Origin: JAKVCB01 sp963578605
Lineage (GTDB): Bacteria; Planctomycetota; Planctomycetia; Pirellulales; Lacipirellulaceae
Assembly: GCA_963578605.1 (NCBI GenBank)
Contig: CAUZEA010000037.1
Span: 1-48,787 of the forward strand
DNA length: 48,787 nucleotides
Direction of reading: 5' to 3'
Part shown: in pieces, positions 27,092 to 36,619 of the stretch
Numbering within the stretch: position 1 is the first letter of the stretch
How the letters are laid out: every line of letters begins with the position of its first letter
Translations under genes and position numbers: made by a program
The notes under the pieces: model-generated
The model's database searches: none
Told to the model about the DNA's origin: nothing
Seen by the model: the letters and a program-made list of their open reading frames with translations, nothing else

Positions 27092-29989
27092 ATGAACAAA
27101 CTCCCTGACTCTCGCCCTTTGCTGTTTATTTATTGCAGTTTGGTGTGCTGCTCCACGTGGATGGCAACTCGTTGTTGTGTGGGCGAAGAACTCGCCAAAA
27201 AACCACTCGACTGGCCACCCATTGCGCGTGAACAGAAGCCTTGGACACGCTGGTGGTGGTTCGGCTCGGTCGTCGACGCAAAAAATCTCGAGATGGAATT
27301 GGAGCGGCTCGCCAAGGCGGGGCTGGGGGGTATCGAACTTACGTGCCTCTACGGTGCAAAGGGATATGAAGATCAATACATTCGGTATCTCTCGCCGCGT
27401 TGGATCGAAATGCTGAACACCACGACCAGACTGGCCGAGGATCTCGATTTGGGGGTTGATTTGCCTCCCTGCTCAGGCTGGATATATGGAGGTCCTTGGG
27501 TCAAACCCAATCAAACCGTGGTTCGCGCCAAGCTCGAAACCAAGTCATTGCGGGAAGGAGAATCGTGGCAGATTGATCTTGCGACTCGGCGCGTGGCTGC
27601 GGTCATGGCCTATTCAGCCGATGGCAGAGTCCTGAATCTGGGCACCGGCCACGTAAAAGACAATTCGCTCCACTGGCGGGCACCGGAGGGCACATGGACC
27701 GTCTATCTCCTTTCGATGGATCCGACTCCGCAGCGGCACAAGGCAAGCGCTCCCGGGGGGGAAGGGATGCCTATCGATCCGCTGTCTCGAGCGGTGGTGG
27801 AGGATTATCTGGCCGGTTTTGCCTCACGCGCAGCAGGGATCCGGCCCGGGACGGTGCGGGCTTATTACCACGATTCCTTCGAGTACGCCACCGATTCGTC
27901 TCCCGATTTATTGGACGAATTCGCGCGCCGACGTGGGTATGATTTGCGAAATCACCTGCCCGCGCTGTTTGGACGAGCTGACGAAGATCTGTCGCTACGC
28001 AACGATAGCGTCGCCCGCGTGCGTTGCGACTATCGAGAAACAGTGGCCGACATGCTCCTCGAGAATTTCGTCTTCCAGCTGACCGGATGGGCTCACGAGC
28101 GAGGCAGCCTGAGCCGCAACCAGGCCCACGGCTCTCCCGGCAATCTGCTCGATCTGTACGCGGCGGCGGATATCCCGGAAGCGGAGCTATATGGGCGACT
28201 CGACCAGCCGGGTCCGCCCATGCATCCGTTCACGGACGTGATGAGTGTGAAGCTCGCTTCCTCTGCTGGCCACGTGGCCGGTCGCGACCTGATTGCAGCA
28301 GAAAGTTTTACCTGGCTGGATAACCACTTTCATACTTCGCTGGACCAAATGAAAACGGCGACCGATCGCTTTCTGGTGGGGGGTGCCAATCACATTTTTT
28401 TTCACGGTACAGCCTACTCGCCCGAGGAGGTTCCCTGGCCTGGCTGGTTGTACTTTGCCAGCACCCAGATCAATCCGCGCAACACGATTTGGCGCGACTT
28501 GCCGACCCTGAACCACTATATTGCTCGCTGCCAATCCGTTCTGCAGTCGGGTGAACCTGACAACGACGTGTTGCTGTACTGGCCGATCTACGACCTTTGG
28601 CAAGTGGGGCATGACATCTGGTGGCAGGACTACACCAGTTATTTTCAACGTCGGCGGTATGAATTGCCCGATCTGCCGCTGCTGGATGCCAATTGGGGCA
28701 CCACCGGTTATATGCAGTTGCCGTTGCATTCCAAACATCTGTGGTTGGATGCCAAACCGGTGGGGCGGGTGGCCAGCCGGTTGTGGCAGCGGGGGTATGG
28801 CTTCGATTTTGTTTCTGACCATCTGTTGAACGCCTGCACGGCCCTGAAAGGCAATATCCACAGCCCGGGCGCACGCTACCGAGTCGTCGTTGTGCCGGCG
28901 GCCCGGGTAATGCCATTGAAAACACTGGAGAAGCTGCTTGGCCTGGCAGCCGATGGCGCCACAGTGGCCTTCGTCGCTCATTTGCCCGAGGATGTGCCAG
29001 GGTTACATGAAGTTGACGCGCGCCTGGCCCGGCTACGGGACTTGCGGGGGGATCTCCAATGGGTCCCGACTGAAGCGGCAGACGTGCGCGAGGCAGTGGT
29101 TGGCCGCGGGCGCTTGCTGGTGGGGCAGAATATTGAAAAACTGCTGGCCACAGCCGGCGTACAGCGTGAACCGATCGTTGATCGAGGAGTGCAGTTCATC
29201 CGCCGCAGGCATAACCTCGGACATCATTATTTCTTGACCAATGCGGGATCGCAGCCGCTGGACGATTGGGTGGCTCCAGCCGTCGATTTTACAACTGCGG
29301 CATTGCTCGATCCCATGACCGGGACTACTGGCTTAGCAGAGACGCGTCAACCTGCAGAAAACCAGCGGCAGCTCCGCTTGCAACTGCAGCCTGGCCAGTC
29401 GGTGATCGTGCGAACGTTCGGGCGGCCACTGGAAGGTCCGACTTGGCGCTACCGGGAACTCACTGGCCGTCCCGTCGAAATTCGGGGGACATGGTCTGTG
29501 GAATTCATCTCGGGGGGCCCTTCGCTCCCCGACTCGTTCAAGACCGATTCGCTCGACTCGTGGACCAACCTGGGAGGAGCCGAGGCTCAACGTTTTGCCG
29601 GTACGACGCGGTACTCGGTCTCCTTCGATGCACCTCGCGACGGGAAGGCGTATCTGCTCGACCTGGGCCGTGTGTCGGACAGTGCGCGGGTAACGTTGAA
29701 CGACCAGCCGTTGGCAACCCTGGTCAGCCATCCCTTTCAGGTAACGGTCGATAACCTGCGTGCCAAGGGAAATCGCCTCGAGATCGAGGTGACCAACGTC
29801 GCGGCTAACCGCATTCGCGACTTGGACGTTCGCCACGTGCCGTGGAAGGAACTCCACGGCTACGGGATGTTGAACATGGGTGCTCAGGTCAATAAGGCTG
29901 GTTTGAAAAGCCGCACTCTCGACGCTTCCCTTTGGCCAGTACGGGATGCAGGGCTGTTTGGCCCTGTCACGCTACACGCCCTCGATTGA
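27092..29989 (+). CDS. GH106-like alpha-L-rhamnosidase family protein, exported
   Basis: The ATG at 27092 has GGAG about 12 nt upstream and starts a signal peptide (LLFIYCSLVCCSTWMATRCC). The catalytic part opens with the GH106 signature: RWWWFGSVVDAKNLEMELER then LAKAGLGGIELTCLYG. It continues with LDLGVDLPPCSGWIYGGPWV, VRAYYHDSFEYATDSSPDLL, AHERGSLSRNQAHGSPGNLL, DIPEAELYG and AAESFTWLDNHFHTSLDQMK. The C-terminal 130 residues form a galactose-binding-like sandwich (WSVEFISGGPSLP, GRVSDSARVTLNDQPLATLV, GNRLEIEVTNVAANRIRDLD). GH106 enzymes are inverting alpha-L-rhamnosidases of about 900-1100 residues; length here is 965. Many planctomycete relatives are uncharacterised, so the substrate is uncertain. 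Confidence 0.85.
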   Translation: MNKLPDSRPLLFIYCSLVCCSTWMATRCCVGEELAKKPLDWPPIAREQKPWTRWWWFGSVVDAKNLEMELERLAKAGLGGIELTCLYGAKGYEDQYIRYLSPRWIEMLNTTTRLAEDLDLGVDLPPCSGWIYGGPWVKPNQTVVRAKLETKSLREGESWQIDLATRRVAAVMAYSADGRVLNLGTGHVKDNSLHWRAPEGTWTVYLLSMDPTPQRHKASAPGGEGMPIDPLSRAVVEDYLAGFASRAAGIRPGTVRAYYHDSFEYATDSSPDLLDEFARRRGYDLRNHLPALFGRADEDLSLRNDSVARVRCDYRETVADMLLENFVFQLTGWAHERGSLSRNQAHGSPGNLLDLYAAADIPEAELYGRLDQPGPPMHPFTDVMSVKLASSAGHVAGRDLIAAESFTWLDNHFHTSLDQMKTATDRFLVGGANHIFFHGTAYSPEEVPWPGWLYFASTQINPRNTIWRDLPTLNHYIARCQSVLQSGEPDNDVLLYWPIYDLWQVGHDIWWQDYTSYFQRRRYELPDLPLLDANWGTTGYMQLPLHSKHLWLDAKPVGRVASRLWQRGYGFDFVSDHLLNACTALKGNIHSPGARYRVVVVPAARVMPLKTLEKLLGLAADGATVAFVAHLPEDVPGLHEVDARLARLRDLRGDLQWVPTEAADVREAVVGRGRLLVGQNIEKLLATAGVQREPIVDRGVQFIRRRHNLGHHYFLTNAGSQPLDDWVAPAVDFTTAALLDPMTGTTGLAETRQPAENQRQLRLQLQPGQSVIVRTFGRPLEGPTWRYRELTGRPVEIRGTWSVEFISGGPSLPDSFKTDSLDSWTNLGGAEAQRFAGTTRYSVSFDAPRDGKAYLLDLGRVSDSARVTLNDQPLATLVSHPFQVTVDNLRAKGNRLEIEVTNVAANRIRDLDVRHVPWKELHGYGMLNMGAQVNKAGLKSRTLDASLWPVRDAGLFGPVTLHALD

Positions 29990-30099
29990 TGGTATCGATC
30001 CAGATTGAAAAAGAGAAAATCTTTCACCTAGTTTGTTACTGTCATTTCAATGCATTACCGAAGACGCCTTTATTCGGCGCTCGATGAGGAGTTCACCCG

Positions 30100-33000
30100 A
30101 TGCGACAATACCCGCGGACGCTGTTGACGATAATTGCGGCCTGGGTTCTCTTCTCGGGCAACCGGGCAGCGCTTGCTAAACCCGACACGCCTGCCGCCGC
30201 CCAGACACTCGGCCGAACACGCGCGGCGGTACCACTCCAACCCGACGGGCTCTACATTGGTGAGGCCGAGGAGTTTCAGACCGCGCAGCCGACGCAGCCG
30301 GGATGGAAAGCACAACGCTGGGGTGAGAACTACTATGCCGCGACGTTAGCCAACTCATTCCTCAGCCGGAAAGCGTTTCTCGGCGCGCCGGAGCAGTGCG
30401 AGGAAACAATTGCCGCAATCAACGTCGACGTGAACGAGGCGGGACAATACCTGGTACTCGTCAGGTACGAAGCGGTTTACCGGTTTGAAACGCAGTTTCG
30501 TGTCCAGATCGAACAGCACGGGCAGCGGATCTTCGACCGGCTGTACGGCGCGAGGAAGAACACCAAAATATGGGCCTTCGGACAAGGGCTGAAGACCGAG
30601 ATAGGATGGGGATGGGGCGCGGTCGAAAACATGGTCTGGGAAGGACATGACGCGTTCGCGGAACTCCAGGAGGGGCGTGCCACCATTCGGCTGGTCGCGG
30701 CTAAACAACCCGAACCAGCCGCCAAACGCAATGTCGATCTGGTCATGCTGACAACGGATGTGGCGCAGGTAAAGGCACGTATCGAAAAGGAGGCGTACTT
30801 GCCGCTGGACGGCATGCTCACGCAGTCGGGAGATGTTTGGCTGCGAGTCACCAACGTCGGCGACAAGCCGCTCACGTTTGCTGGCCAGCCCGCGGCAGGC
30901 GGTGGGAACTGGCAGCAGCATTCGCCATACTGGATTCATATACGGAACTGGACGGTGCCGTCGATTCAAGTTGAACCGGGAACGACGAGCCAGTGGGTTG
31001 AAGTGGGCGGTACGATGGATTCGCTTAACGATGGGCAATGGTTCTGGACCGGCAACGGGAAGTACAAGGCCGAGTTCGGCTTGAAAGAGGCAGACGGATC
31101 GATTTGCGGGCTTGCCGAGTTTACTGGCGAGGGTGATCTATGGTTGGCCGGGGATGCCGATACACGATACTCGCGGCAGGTGCGGAAGCTGGAAGATGTC
31201 CTGTACGGCTTGCTTGACGAACTCAAGCAAGCCAACCCGGCCCCCCACGGCTGTACACCCCAACAGACGATCATCTATGGCACCACCTTCAACGCATTGG
31301 ACAACGGCGAACACGCGGCGGCGGTTGAAGAGTTCAAGCAACTTTTCGCACTCGCGGATCCCAAGGCTGGGGCACCTGGTGGCCGAGGACACATCGATGT
31401 CCGCGAAGTTCCGACCGCGAAATTGGCCGAATACTGCGAGAACCTGGGAGGCGATAAAAAGAACATCGCGGTTGTGAGCCTTGGCGACGAGATCAGTTTG
31501 CCTTCACCTGGAGACGTAGCGGCAACCGACGAGTTTCGCCAGTGGCTGCAGGACCGTGGACTGAAACCTGCCGACGTCGATCCATCGGCCGGCGATTGGA
31601 ATGCGATTAATTATAATGTTGACGCGAAGATCAAGGAATCAAAGCCAGGTATCTACTACTGGTCGAAACGGTATCAATACTACTTTGGCATCCAGTCGAT
31701 CAAAGAGCGGACGGACATCCTGCGACACCACTTGCCGAACGCCGGTATTGGAGCGAACTACTCGCCACATTATCCACAGGAGCACATGTTTCTGGGAGAG
31801 GTGTTCAAGTGGGTCACGGTTTTTCGCCAGGACGGAATGACGCTGCCGTGGAGCGAGGATTATATCTGGCAGGTCCCCGTCGGGACGCCACAGATGAACA
31901 ACATCAACCTCGATCTGTTCCGCGCCGGGTTGCGTCATCATCCCGACCGCCGTATCCACTACTACGTCATGTCGCACATGCCGGGCAACACGCCACGCCA
32001 GTGGCGGCGATTGTTCTACGGTGCGCTGGGCCATGGTATGAAGATCGTCAATTTGTTTGAATTCCGGCCGGTTCATGTCTCCTACACCGAGAACCACGTC
32101 GATGACCCCGCCATGTATCACATGGTGCTGCGGAGTTTGCGCGAGTTCGGGCTGTTCGAAGACATCGTCCAGGACGGTCACGTGCGCCCGGCGGAAGCAG
32201 CACTCTGGTTTAGCGAGACCGGAGACATCTGGGGAGACAATCACCGTTCATTCGCCGCTGCCAAGCGTGCCCTCTACACGGCGATTCGGCATCAGCAGAT
32301 CCCGCTGGATTTCGTCGTCGAACAAGATGCGCTCGATGGGACTTTGTCCGACTACAAGGTGCTTTACCTGACCGACGCTCACGTCTCCTCGGCTGCGGCG
32401 ATGAAGATTGCCGAGTGGGTCAAGAACGGGGGGCAATTGTTCGCAACCGCTGGGGCCGGGATGTTCGACGAGTTGGATCGGCCAAACCAAACGGTTCGGG
32501 AACTGCTGGGCGTGGAACAAACAGCGATCGATGCGCCGCAGGACAATCAGATCACATGGGTTAAGCAGGATCTTCCGTTCACCGAGCCAATTCAAGGCGT
32601 TGCAGATTTGAGTGGGGATACGCCAGAATACATGCCGGTCTTTTGCGTTCGTAGCCGTCTCAAACTCGCTGGCGCTGAGCCTCGGTGGGCGTTCAAAGAC
32701 AACACCGTTGCGCTCACCACACACCGCGTCGGAAAAGGGCGCGCGACCTGCTGCGCCTTCCTGCCCGGCCTCTCCTACTACAAACCGGCCATCCCCAAAC
32801 GGCCGGTCGACCGTGGCGCAACAGACGACTCGATGGCCCATTTTTTGCCAACGCATTTCGACGCACGGGCGGCCAGCTTGATCGCATCACCGGCGGGCCA
32901 ACTTTCGCAACCCGTCCATTGCAGCCACCCGCTGGTCGAAACGACCGTGATCGAATCACCGCACGGGGTAGTTATCCCGCTGGTCAATTGGAGTGGTGAG

Positions 33001-33156
33001 CCAATCGCCGACCTGCGAGTTGAGGTCCGAATCGAAGTTCCCAACGCAAAAGTGAGCCTCGCCAGCGGGGCACCGGTCAAAGTTGAAAGGAATAAACCAG
33101 GATTGACAGCGACGTTCGCGATCGATGAGGCAGATGCGTTGATCTTTAGAAACTAG
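30100..33156 (+). CDS. Large exported GH42-related protein with beta-galactosidase trimerisation-like domain
   Basis: GAGGAG about 8 nt before the ATG and a signal peptide (LLTIIAAWVLFSGNRAALA) support this 1018-residue exported protein. The N-terminal third looks like a carbohydrate-binding sandwich (YIGEAEEFQTAQPTQPGWKA, NEAGQYLVLVRYEAVYRFET). The middle resembles a TIM barrel (NIAVVSLGDEISLPSPGD, GIGANYSPHYPQEHMFLGEV, WSEDYIWQVPVGTPQMNNIN). Residues about 693-825 fit the GH42 A4 trimerisation domain (AEAALWFSETGDIWGDNHRS, LYLTDAHVSSAAAMKIAEWV, GGQLFATAGAGMFDELDRPN). A C-terminal beta domain ends the protein. GDEIS may hold the acid/base glutamate. It lies 110 nt after the rhamnosidase gene and probably acts on the same glycan. 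GH42-type activity is inferred, not shown. Confidence 0.72.
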   Translation: MRQYPRTLLTIIAAWVLFSGNRAALAKPDTPAAAQTLGRTRAAVPLQPDGLYIGEAEEFQTAQPTQPGWKAQRWGENYYAATLANSFLSRKAFLGAPEQCEETIAAINVDVNEAGQYLVLVRYEAVYRFETQFRVQIEQHGQRIFDRLYGARKNTKIWAFGQGLKTEIGWGWGAVENMVWEGHDAFAELQEGRATIRLVAAKQPEPAAKRNVDLVMLTTDVAQVKARIEKEAYLPLDGMLTQSGDVWLRVTNVGDKPLTFAGQPAAGGGNWQQHSPYWIHIRNWTVPSIQVEPGTTSQWVEVGGTMDSLNDGQWFWTGNGKYKAEFGLKEADGSICGLAEFTGEGDLWLAGDADTRYSRQVRKLEDVLYGLLDELKQANPAPHGCTPQQTIIYGTTFNALDNGEHAAAVEEFKQLFALADPKAGAPGGRGHIDVREVPTAKLAEYCENLGGDKKNIAVVSLGDEISLPSPGDVAATDEFRQWLQDRGLKPADVDPSAGDWNAINYNVDAKIKESKPGIYYWSKRYQYYFGIQSIKERTDILRHHLPNAGIGANYSPHYPQEHMFLGEVFKWVTVFRQDGMTLPWSEDYIWQVPVGTPQMNNINLDLFRAGLRHHPDRRIHYYVMSHMPGNTPRQWRRLFYGALGHGMKIVNLFEFRPVHVSYTENHVDDPAMYHMVLRSLREFGLFEDIVQDGHVRPAEAALWFSETGDIWGDNHRSFAAAKRALYTAIRHQQIPLDFVVEQDALDGTLSDYKVLYLTDAHVSSAAAMKIAEWVKNGGQLFATAGAGMFDELDRPNQTVRELLGVEQTAIDAPQDNQITWVKQDLPFTEPIQGVADLSGDTPEYMPVFCVRSRLKLAGAEPRWAFKDNTVALTTHRVGKGRATCCAFLPGLSYYKPAIPKRPVDRGATDDSMAHFLPTHFDARAASLIASPAGQLSQPVHCSHPLVETTVIESPHGVVIPLVNWSGEPIADLRVEVRIEVPNAKVSLASGAPVKVERNKPGLTATFAIDEADALIFRN

Positions 33157-33234
33157 TTGGACGGCATCGGGGCCATCGTGCCCCCCATCCCTGGTCAGAC
33201 CAACTTCCGTTTTGGTCGTCGAAAGGACAGGCAT

Positions 33235-34641
33235 TTACACCCAATCTCGTGCCGGGCGGGTGCGCATGCTGTTCGCTTTTTCGTGGTTAATGAATTCCTC
33301 TCTTTCGGGGTCCCATGCCAACTTTGTACCTTTGTGCTGGATGGCGATGTTCCACAAGTGACAGACAGTGGCACTGCGATGCCCCACTTCGACGGGTTCG
33401 AGTGGTTCCTGGCGGGATTTGACGCTGTCGAGAAAATTACGGATTTGATCGGCGTAGTAGTTACCGGGCTCCTCAAACGTCCGCTCTGGATTTGAGACTG
33501 GAAGGCGGATTTCGTTGGAGCCGATGACTTCGGTCTCCAACGATGGGGATGATGCCTGGAAACGCCCGCCGAGAGTGAAGTCAATCCACCCCTCGGTTCC
33601 CTCAAACCGTAGGCCCATGTCTCTGTCCGAGCTTTCGCCAATCAACTCCACTCCGTTCGCATAACGTGCCCGGAACTTTGATTCCAATGCAGTGTTGAAC
33701 AAACTTCCCTCTGGAGGCCATTGGCCGTGAAGCCCTTCGACCTCGATCGGGCCCGACAGGCTCGAACCATTTCCCCATTGGGCAATGTCGATGCTGTGCG
33801 CACCGAGGTTAGTTATCTGCCCGCCGGAGTAATCACGGATGAAACGAAATTTGTAGATGCACCGTTTAACGTGGTAAGGAACCCTGGGAGCCGGTCCGAG
33901 CCACAAGTCGTAATCAAACCCATCCGGGACAGGCATCGGTTTCCAGGCCTGGCCGGGACCAACTTTGTTGTTATATCCGATGTAAATGCGAATCGTCTTG
34001 AGTTGTCCGATCCGTCCGTTGAGCACCAACTCGCAGGCGTGCCGCGCCCGGGCATGGGATCGATACTGGCTGCCGGTTTGCAGGATCCGTTGGTGCTGGC
34101 GCACCGCCTTGATCATTTGTTGACCCTCGCTGATGGTCAGCGTGAGGGGTTTCTGGCAGAATATGTCCTTACCTGCCTGGGCAGCCATGATCGTCATCGA
34201 TGCATGCCAGTGGTCCGGCACGACAATTGCCACCGCGTCGATATCGTCACGTTCCAGGATGCGTCTGAAATCGTTGTACGCATTGACGCCTTGAAACGAG
34301 CCGGACTTTCGTTTTGCTCCGTAGTGCTCGTTGACGATTTTTAGGGCCGGCTCGCGTCCCATGGTGATCTCTTCATCGCGATATCCCTTGCTGGCGGTGT
34401 TGACATCGCAAATGGCACGAATCTGCACGTCGTCATTTCGCATGAACAGTTTCATATCTGGGATTCCGCGCGTTCCCAAGCCAATCACACCGACATTGAT
34501 ACGGTTGCTTGGCGCCAAACGACCAAACACGGTATCAGGTAATACCAGGGGTGCGCCAGCAGCGAGAGAGGTTGAGCCGACAGCTTTGAGAAAGTTACGT
34601 CGGCTGGAAACGGCTGCGGGTTTCCTATGATCGAAAGCCAT
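33235..34641 (-). CDS. Gfo/Idh/MocA family oxidoreductase with Tat signal
   Basis: AAGGAGAG lies about 11 nt before the ATG. The Tat signal SSRRNFLKAVGSTSLAAGAP leads to a Rossmann fold with INVGVIGLGTRG (NAD(P) loop), VQIRAICDVN, DIDAVAIVVPDHWHASMTIM and DIFCQKPLTLTISEGQQMIK, whose Lys-Pro is the family's conserved 'EKP'-type motif, here QKP. The C-terminal part (YDLWLGPAPRVPYHVKRCIY, FRFIRDYSGGQITNLGAHSI, DIAQWGN) supplies the catalytic-side Asp/His. Length 468 is normal for the exported planctomycete branch. These enzymes oxidise or isomerise sugars, often in glycan loci. It faces the GH42-like gene convergently, 78 nt apart. Confidence 0.93.
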   Translation of the reverse strand: MAFDHRKPAAVSSRRNFLKAVGSTSLAAGAPLVLPDTVFGRLAPSNRINVGVIGLGTRGIPDMKLFMRNDDVQIRAICDVNTASKGYRDEEITMGREPALKIVNEHYGAKRKSGSFQGVNAYNDFRRILERDDIDAVAIVVPDHWHASMTIMAAQAGKDIFCQKPLTLTISEGQQMIKAVRQHQRILQTGSQYRSHARARHACELVLNGRIGQLKTIRIYIGYNNKVGPGQAWKPMPVPDGFDYDLWLGPAPRVPYHVKRCIYKFRFIRDYSGGQITNLGAHSIDIAQWGNGSSLSGPIEVEGLHGQWPPEGSLFNTALESKFRARYANGVELIGESSDRDMGLRFEGTEGWIDFTLGGRFQASSPSLETEVIGSNEIRLPVSNPERTFEEPGNYYADQIRNFLDSVKSRQEPLEPVEVGHRSATVCHLWNIAIQHKGTKLAWDPEREEFINHEKANSMRTRPARDWV

Positions 34642-34673
34642 TTGATTTGACTCTCCTTGTGGGATTCGTGGTG

Positions 34674-34738
34674 TCGAGCAAAATCACCTTCGGAGTTGTC
34701 GAACAAATCACCTTCGGAGTTGTCGAACAAATCATCCT
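34674..34738. repeat. 24-bp tandem repeat upstream of the Gfo/Idh/MocA gene
   Basis: Two perfect 24-bp units (34681-34704 and 34705-34728) are flanked by partial copies on both sides. Each unit contains TTCG-N7-CGAA, a short inverted repeat. The array begins about 40 bp upstream of the leftward ATG at 34641, in the leader or promoter region. It could be a regulator-binding array, or a simple tandem duplication. Confidence 0.75.
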
Positions 34739-35368
34739 ATCACATTGTATCCCGGCGAATAGGTCCATTGTTGGGATTACTGGAGTGGTGATATGAGCCG
34801 AAGAGAGAGGTCGAAGCAGGGTGTGACCGGCAATTAACGTCAGTTCCCCAAAATGATACCTGAGCCCGTTAACAAAGCGTAATCTCATATTGCCCAATTG
34901 TCAGCCTGCACGTAGGGTCTTGTCAGAATACGGTTTGCATGCGCACGGTTTCCAGAATTTTCGACGGCACCTGTGGTTGACGGCTGGCATCAGTTCTCTT
35001 TTGCCTTGCCAGTCCCCTTTTGAAAACTACCACCGGCTTCGAAACTGCAACTGGTGGCATCGCGGCGGAAACGGACGGGGCGACTATCCGCTGAATTTTA
35101 CCGGGTTACTGGTCGAGATTCGCGAGAATCTCGTCTACGTCGGTGAGTTGCTTGAGGCGTTGAGCCGAAGTATCATGATAGGCAAGCTGACATGCGGTGC
35201 GCCCCTTAGAACTGTAGGACCTTAGGACTACAGCCTCTCCTGGAGCTACATGTCCCGCTGGAGCAAACGCTACGTGCCGTTTCGCCATCGCGAATTCCTG
35301 TCGTCACTCTTACTTGTCGCTGGCCTGACCGCAACGCTGGTCGGTTCTGCCACGCTGGACGGCGAAGG
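34739..35368. other. Gap, about 630 bp, at most degraded remnants
   Basis: No complete gene is supported. On the minus strand near 35108-35212 a short frame ending in a stop (GRTACQLAYHDTSAQRLKQL, then TDVDEILANLDQ) looks faintly like the end of an ankyrin-type protein, but has no recognisable start or body. The left end of the decayed IS3 element should fall somewhere near the right edge of this gap, and was not located. Confidence 0.4.
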
Positions 35369-35443
35369 CGGCTGCAGCGACGGTTGGCCGACGCAGAGCT
35401 CGACAAAGCGATTCTCAAGGAGGCCGCCTCGGAAAACTTCTGA
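35369..35443 (+). pseudogene. IS3 orfA C-terminal remnant
   Basis: The frame reads LQRRLADAELDKAILKEAA then SENF and a stop. This is the usual end of IS3-family OrfA, whose leucine-zipper region precedes 'LDKAILKEAA'. The helix-turn-helix N-terminal part is missing. The stop overlaps the orfB frame by a few bases, as is normal where orfA and orfB are joined by programmed -1 frameshifting. Confidence 0.7.
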
Positions 35444-36202
35444 GCCCGGCGAAGCGGCATCAAGCGGTCGAACATGTCCGAGACACACTCGGGCGCGACC
35501 GCGTGTCGGAGCGTCGGGCTTGCCGGGTAATCGGCCAACCACGAAGTACGCAACGTCGTGAGCGGCAGATTCCCTCCGACGAGCCACGGTTGGTCAAACG
35601 GATTACGGAGTTGGCCAGCGCGTACGGAAGGTACAGGTATCGTCGCATGACAGCGTTGTTACATGCGGAGGGCTGGCGGGTGAATCATAAACGGGTAGAA
35701 CGCCTGTGGCGTCAGGAGGGCCTGAAAGTGCCTCAACCACAAAAACGAAGGCGTCTCTGGCTGAATGACGGGCCGTCCATTTCGAATGCTCACAATCGTC
35801 GACGAACACACGCACGAGAGCTTGGCGATTGACGTGGCCAGGAAGCTCAAGAGTGAAGATGTACTGGAGCGGCTGAGCGACTTGTTTATCCGTCGTGGTG
35901 TACCCAAATACATCCGCAGTGACAACGGTCCAGAGTTTACGGCACACAAAGTACCTGAGTGGCTAACTAGCGTCGAGGTCCAAACCCTGTTCATCGAGCC
36001 GGGCAGCCCCTGGGAAAACGGCACCATCGAGAGCTTCAATGGTAAGCTCCGCGATGAGCTCGTCGACCGCGAACTGTTCGATACGTTATTGGAAGCCAAG
36101 GTGCTCATCGAGCGTTGGCGGAGGCACTACAATACTGTCCGGCCACACAGCAGCCTAGGCTACCGACCCCCGGCTCCCGAGGCGATCCTAACACTAACTT
36201 AA
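35440..36202 (+). pseudogene. IS3 orfB transposase, internal deletion removes first catalytic Asp
   Basis: The 5' part reads LSPAKRHQAVEHVRDTLGRD, SERRACRVIGQPRSTQRR and YGRYRYRRMTALLHAEGWRV up to RRLWLNDG. The 3' part, in another frame, reads RPFRMLTIVDEHTHESLAID, RSDNGPEF (second Asp) and WENGTIESFNGKLRDE (Glu), ending RPHSSLGYRPPAPEAI. The roughly 27 residues that normally lie between, including the 'W..DF' segment with the first Asp of the DDE triad, are gone. The joint is near 35770. The enzyme cannot be active. Confidence 0.85.
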
Positions 36203-36231
36203 ACACTGGTACCTAACGTGGGGGCAGGTCA

Positions 36232-36591
36232 CCCAATCCCGTCCTGTTTCGCGCCACGGATTCATGACGGTCCCGGAACAGTCCGCGGTCAGTTCAAAGC
36301 ACAACAGATTCTTTTGGCCTGTCTTGACGACGGTGGTCAATTCGCTTTCTTCATGATACCGGGTGGGCAAAATATTTCCCTGGACGGGAACCACTCCGTT
36401 CTTTTCTAGCATACACTCTCGGGGAATGTCAGTCCACTTGGCGCTGTCGCCCCGACACCTATCGTCGAACGGGCAGACGTTGGGGGCAAAAGGACACACG
36501 CAATTGAAGGGAGTCGTGTAGGCGGTAAAACTTTGGCATCCCCTTGGGTGTTGAACTTCAATTCCGTTCCCTGCGGCGGGCGTTATTTTTT
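36232..36591. other. Gap between two mobile elements
   Basis: Frames remain open on both strands (for example minus-strand AKWTDIPRECMLEKNGVVPV and plus-strand PTPIVERADVGGKRTHAIEG), but none carries a start or a family motif I recognise. This is the left flank of the ISL3 insertion and may be leftover genomic sequence joined to the esterase remnant on the other side. Confidence 0.4.
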
Positions 36592-36619
36592 GGTTCTTCA
36601 GAAAACTCTGTGGGTAAAT
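36592..36619 (+). repeat. ISL3 left terminal inverted repeat
   Basis: It starts GGTTCTTCAGAAAACT. The complement of 38140-38167 starts GCCTCTTCAGAGGAAT. The shared TCTTCAGA and TGTGGGT blocks give about 21 of 28 matching positions. Confidence 0.75.

Larger units (their letters stand above)
35369..36231 (+). mobile_element. Decayed IS3-family element
   Basis: The remnant holds the last codons of orfA and most of orfB. The right end is probably at 36231: read on the minus strand it begins TGACCTGCCCCC, which has the TG start typical of IS3-family termini. No matching left terminus was found, so the left end is deleted. The next mobile element begins 361 bp to the right. Confidence 0.7.

Noticed and set aside
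34681..34728. CRISPR-like array
   Set aside because: The repeats are directly adjacent with no spacers, and there are no cas genes.
34890..35225. 111-codon plus-strand frame
   Set aside because: No ribosome binding site, no motif and composition unlike the coding genes nearby.
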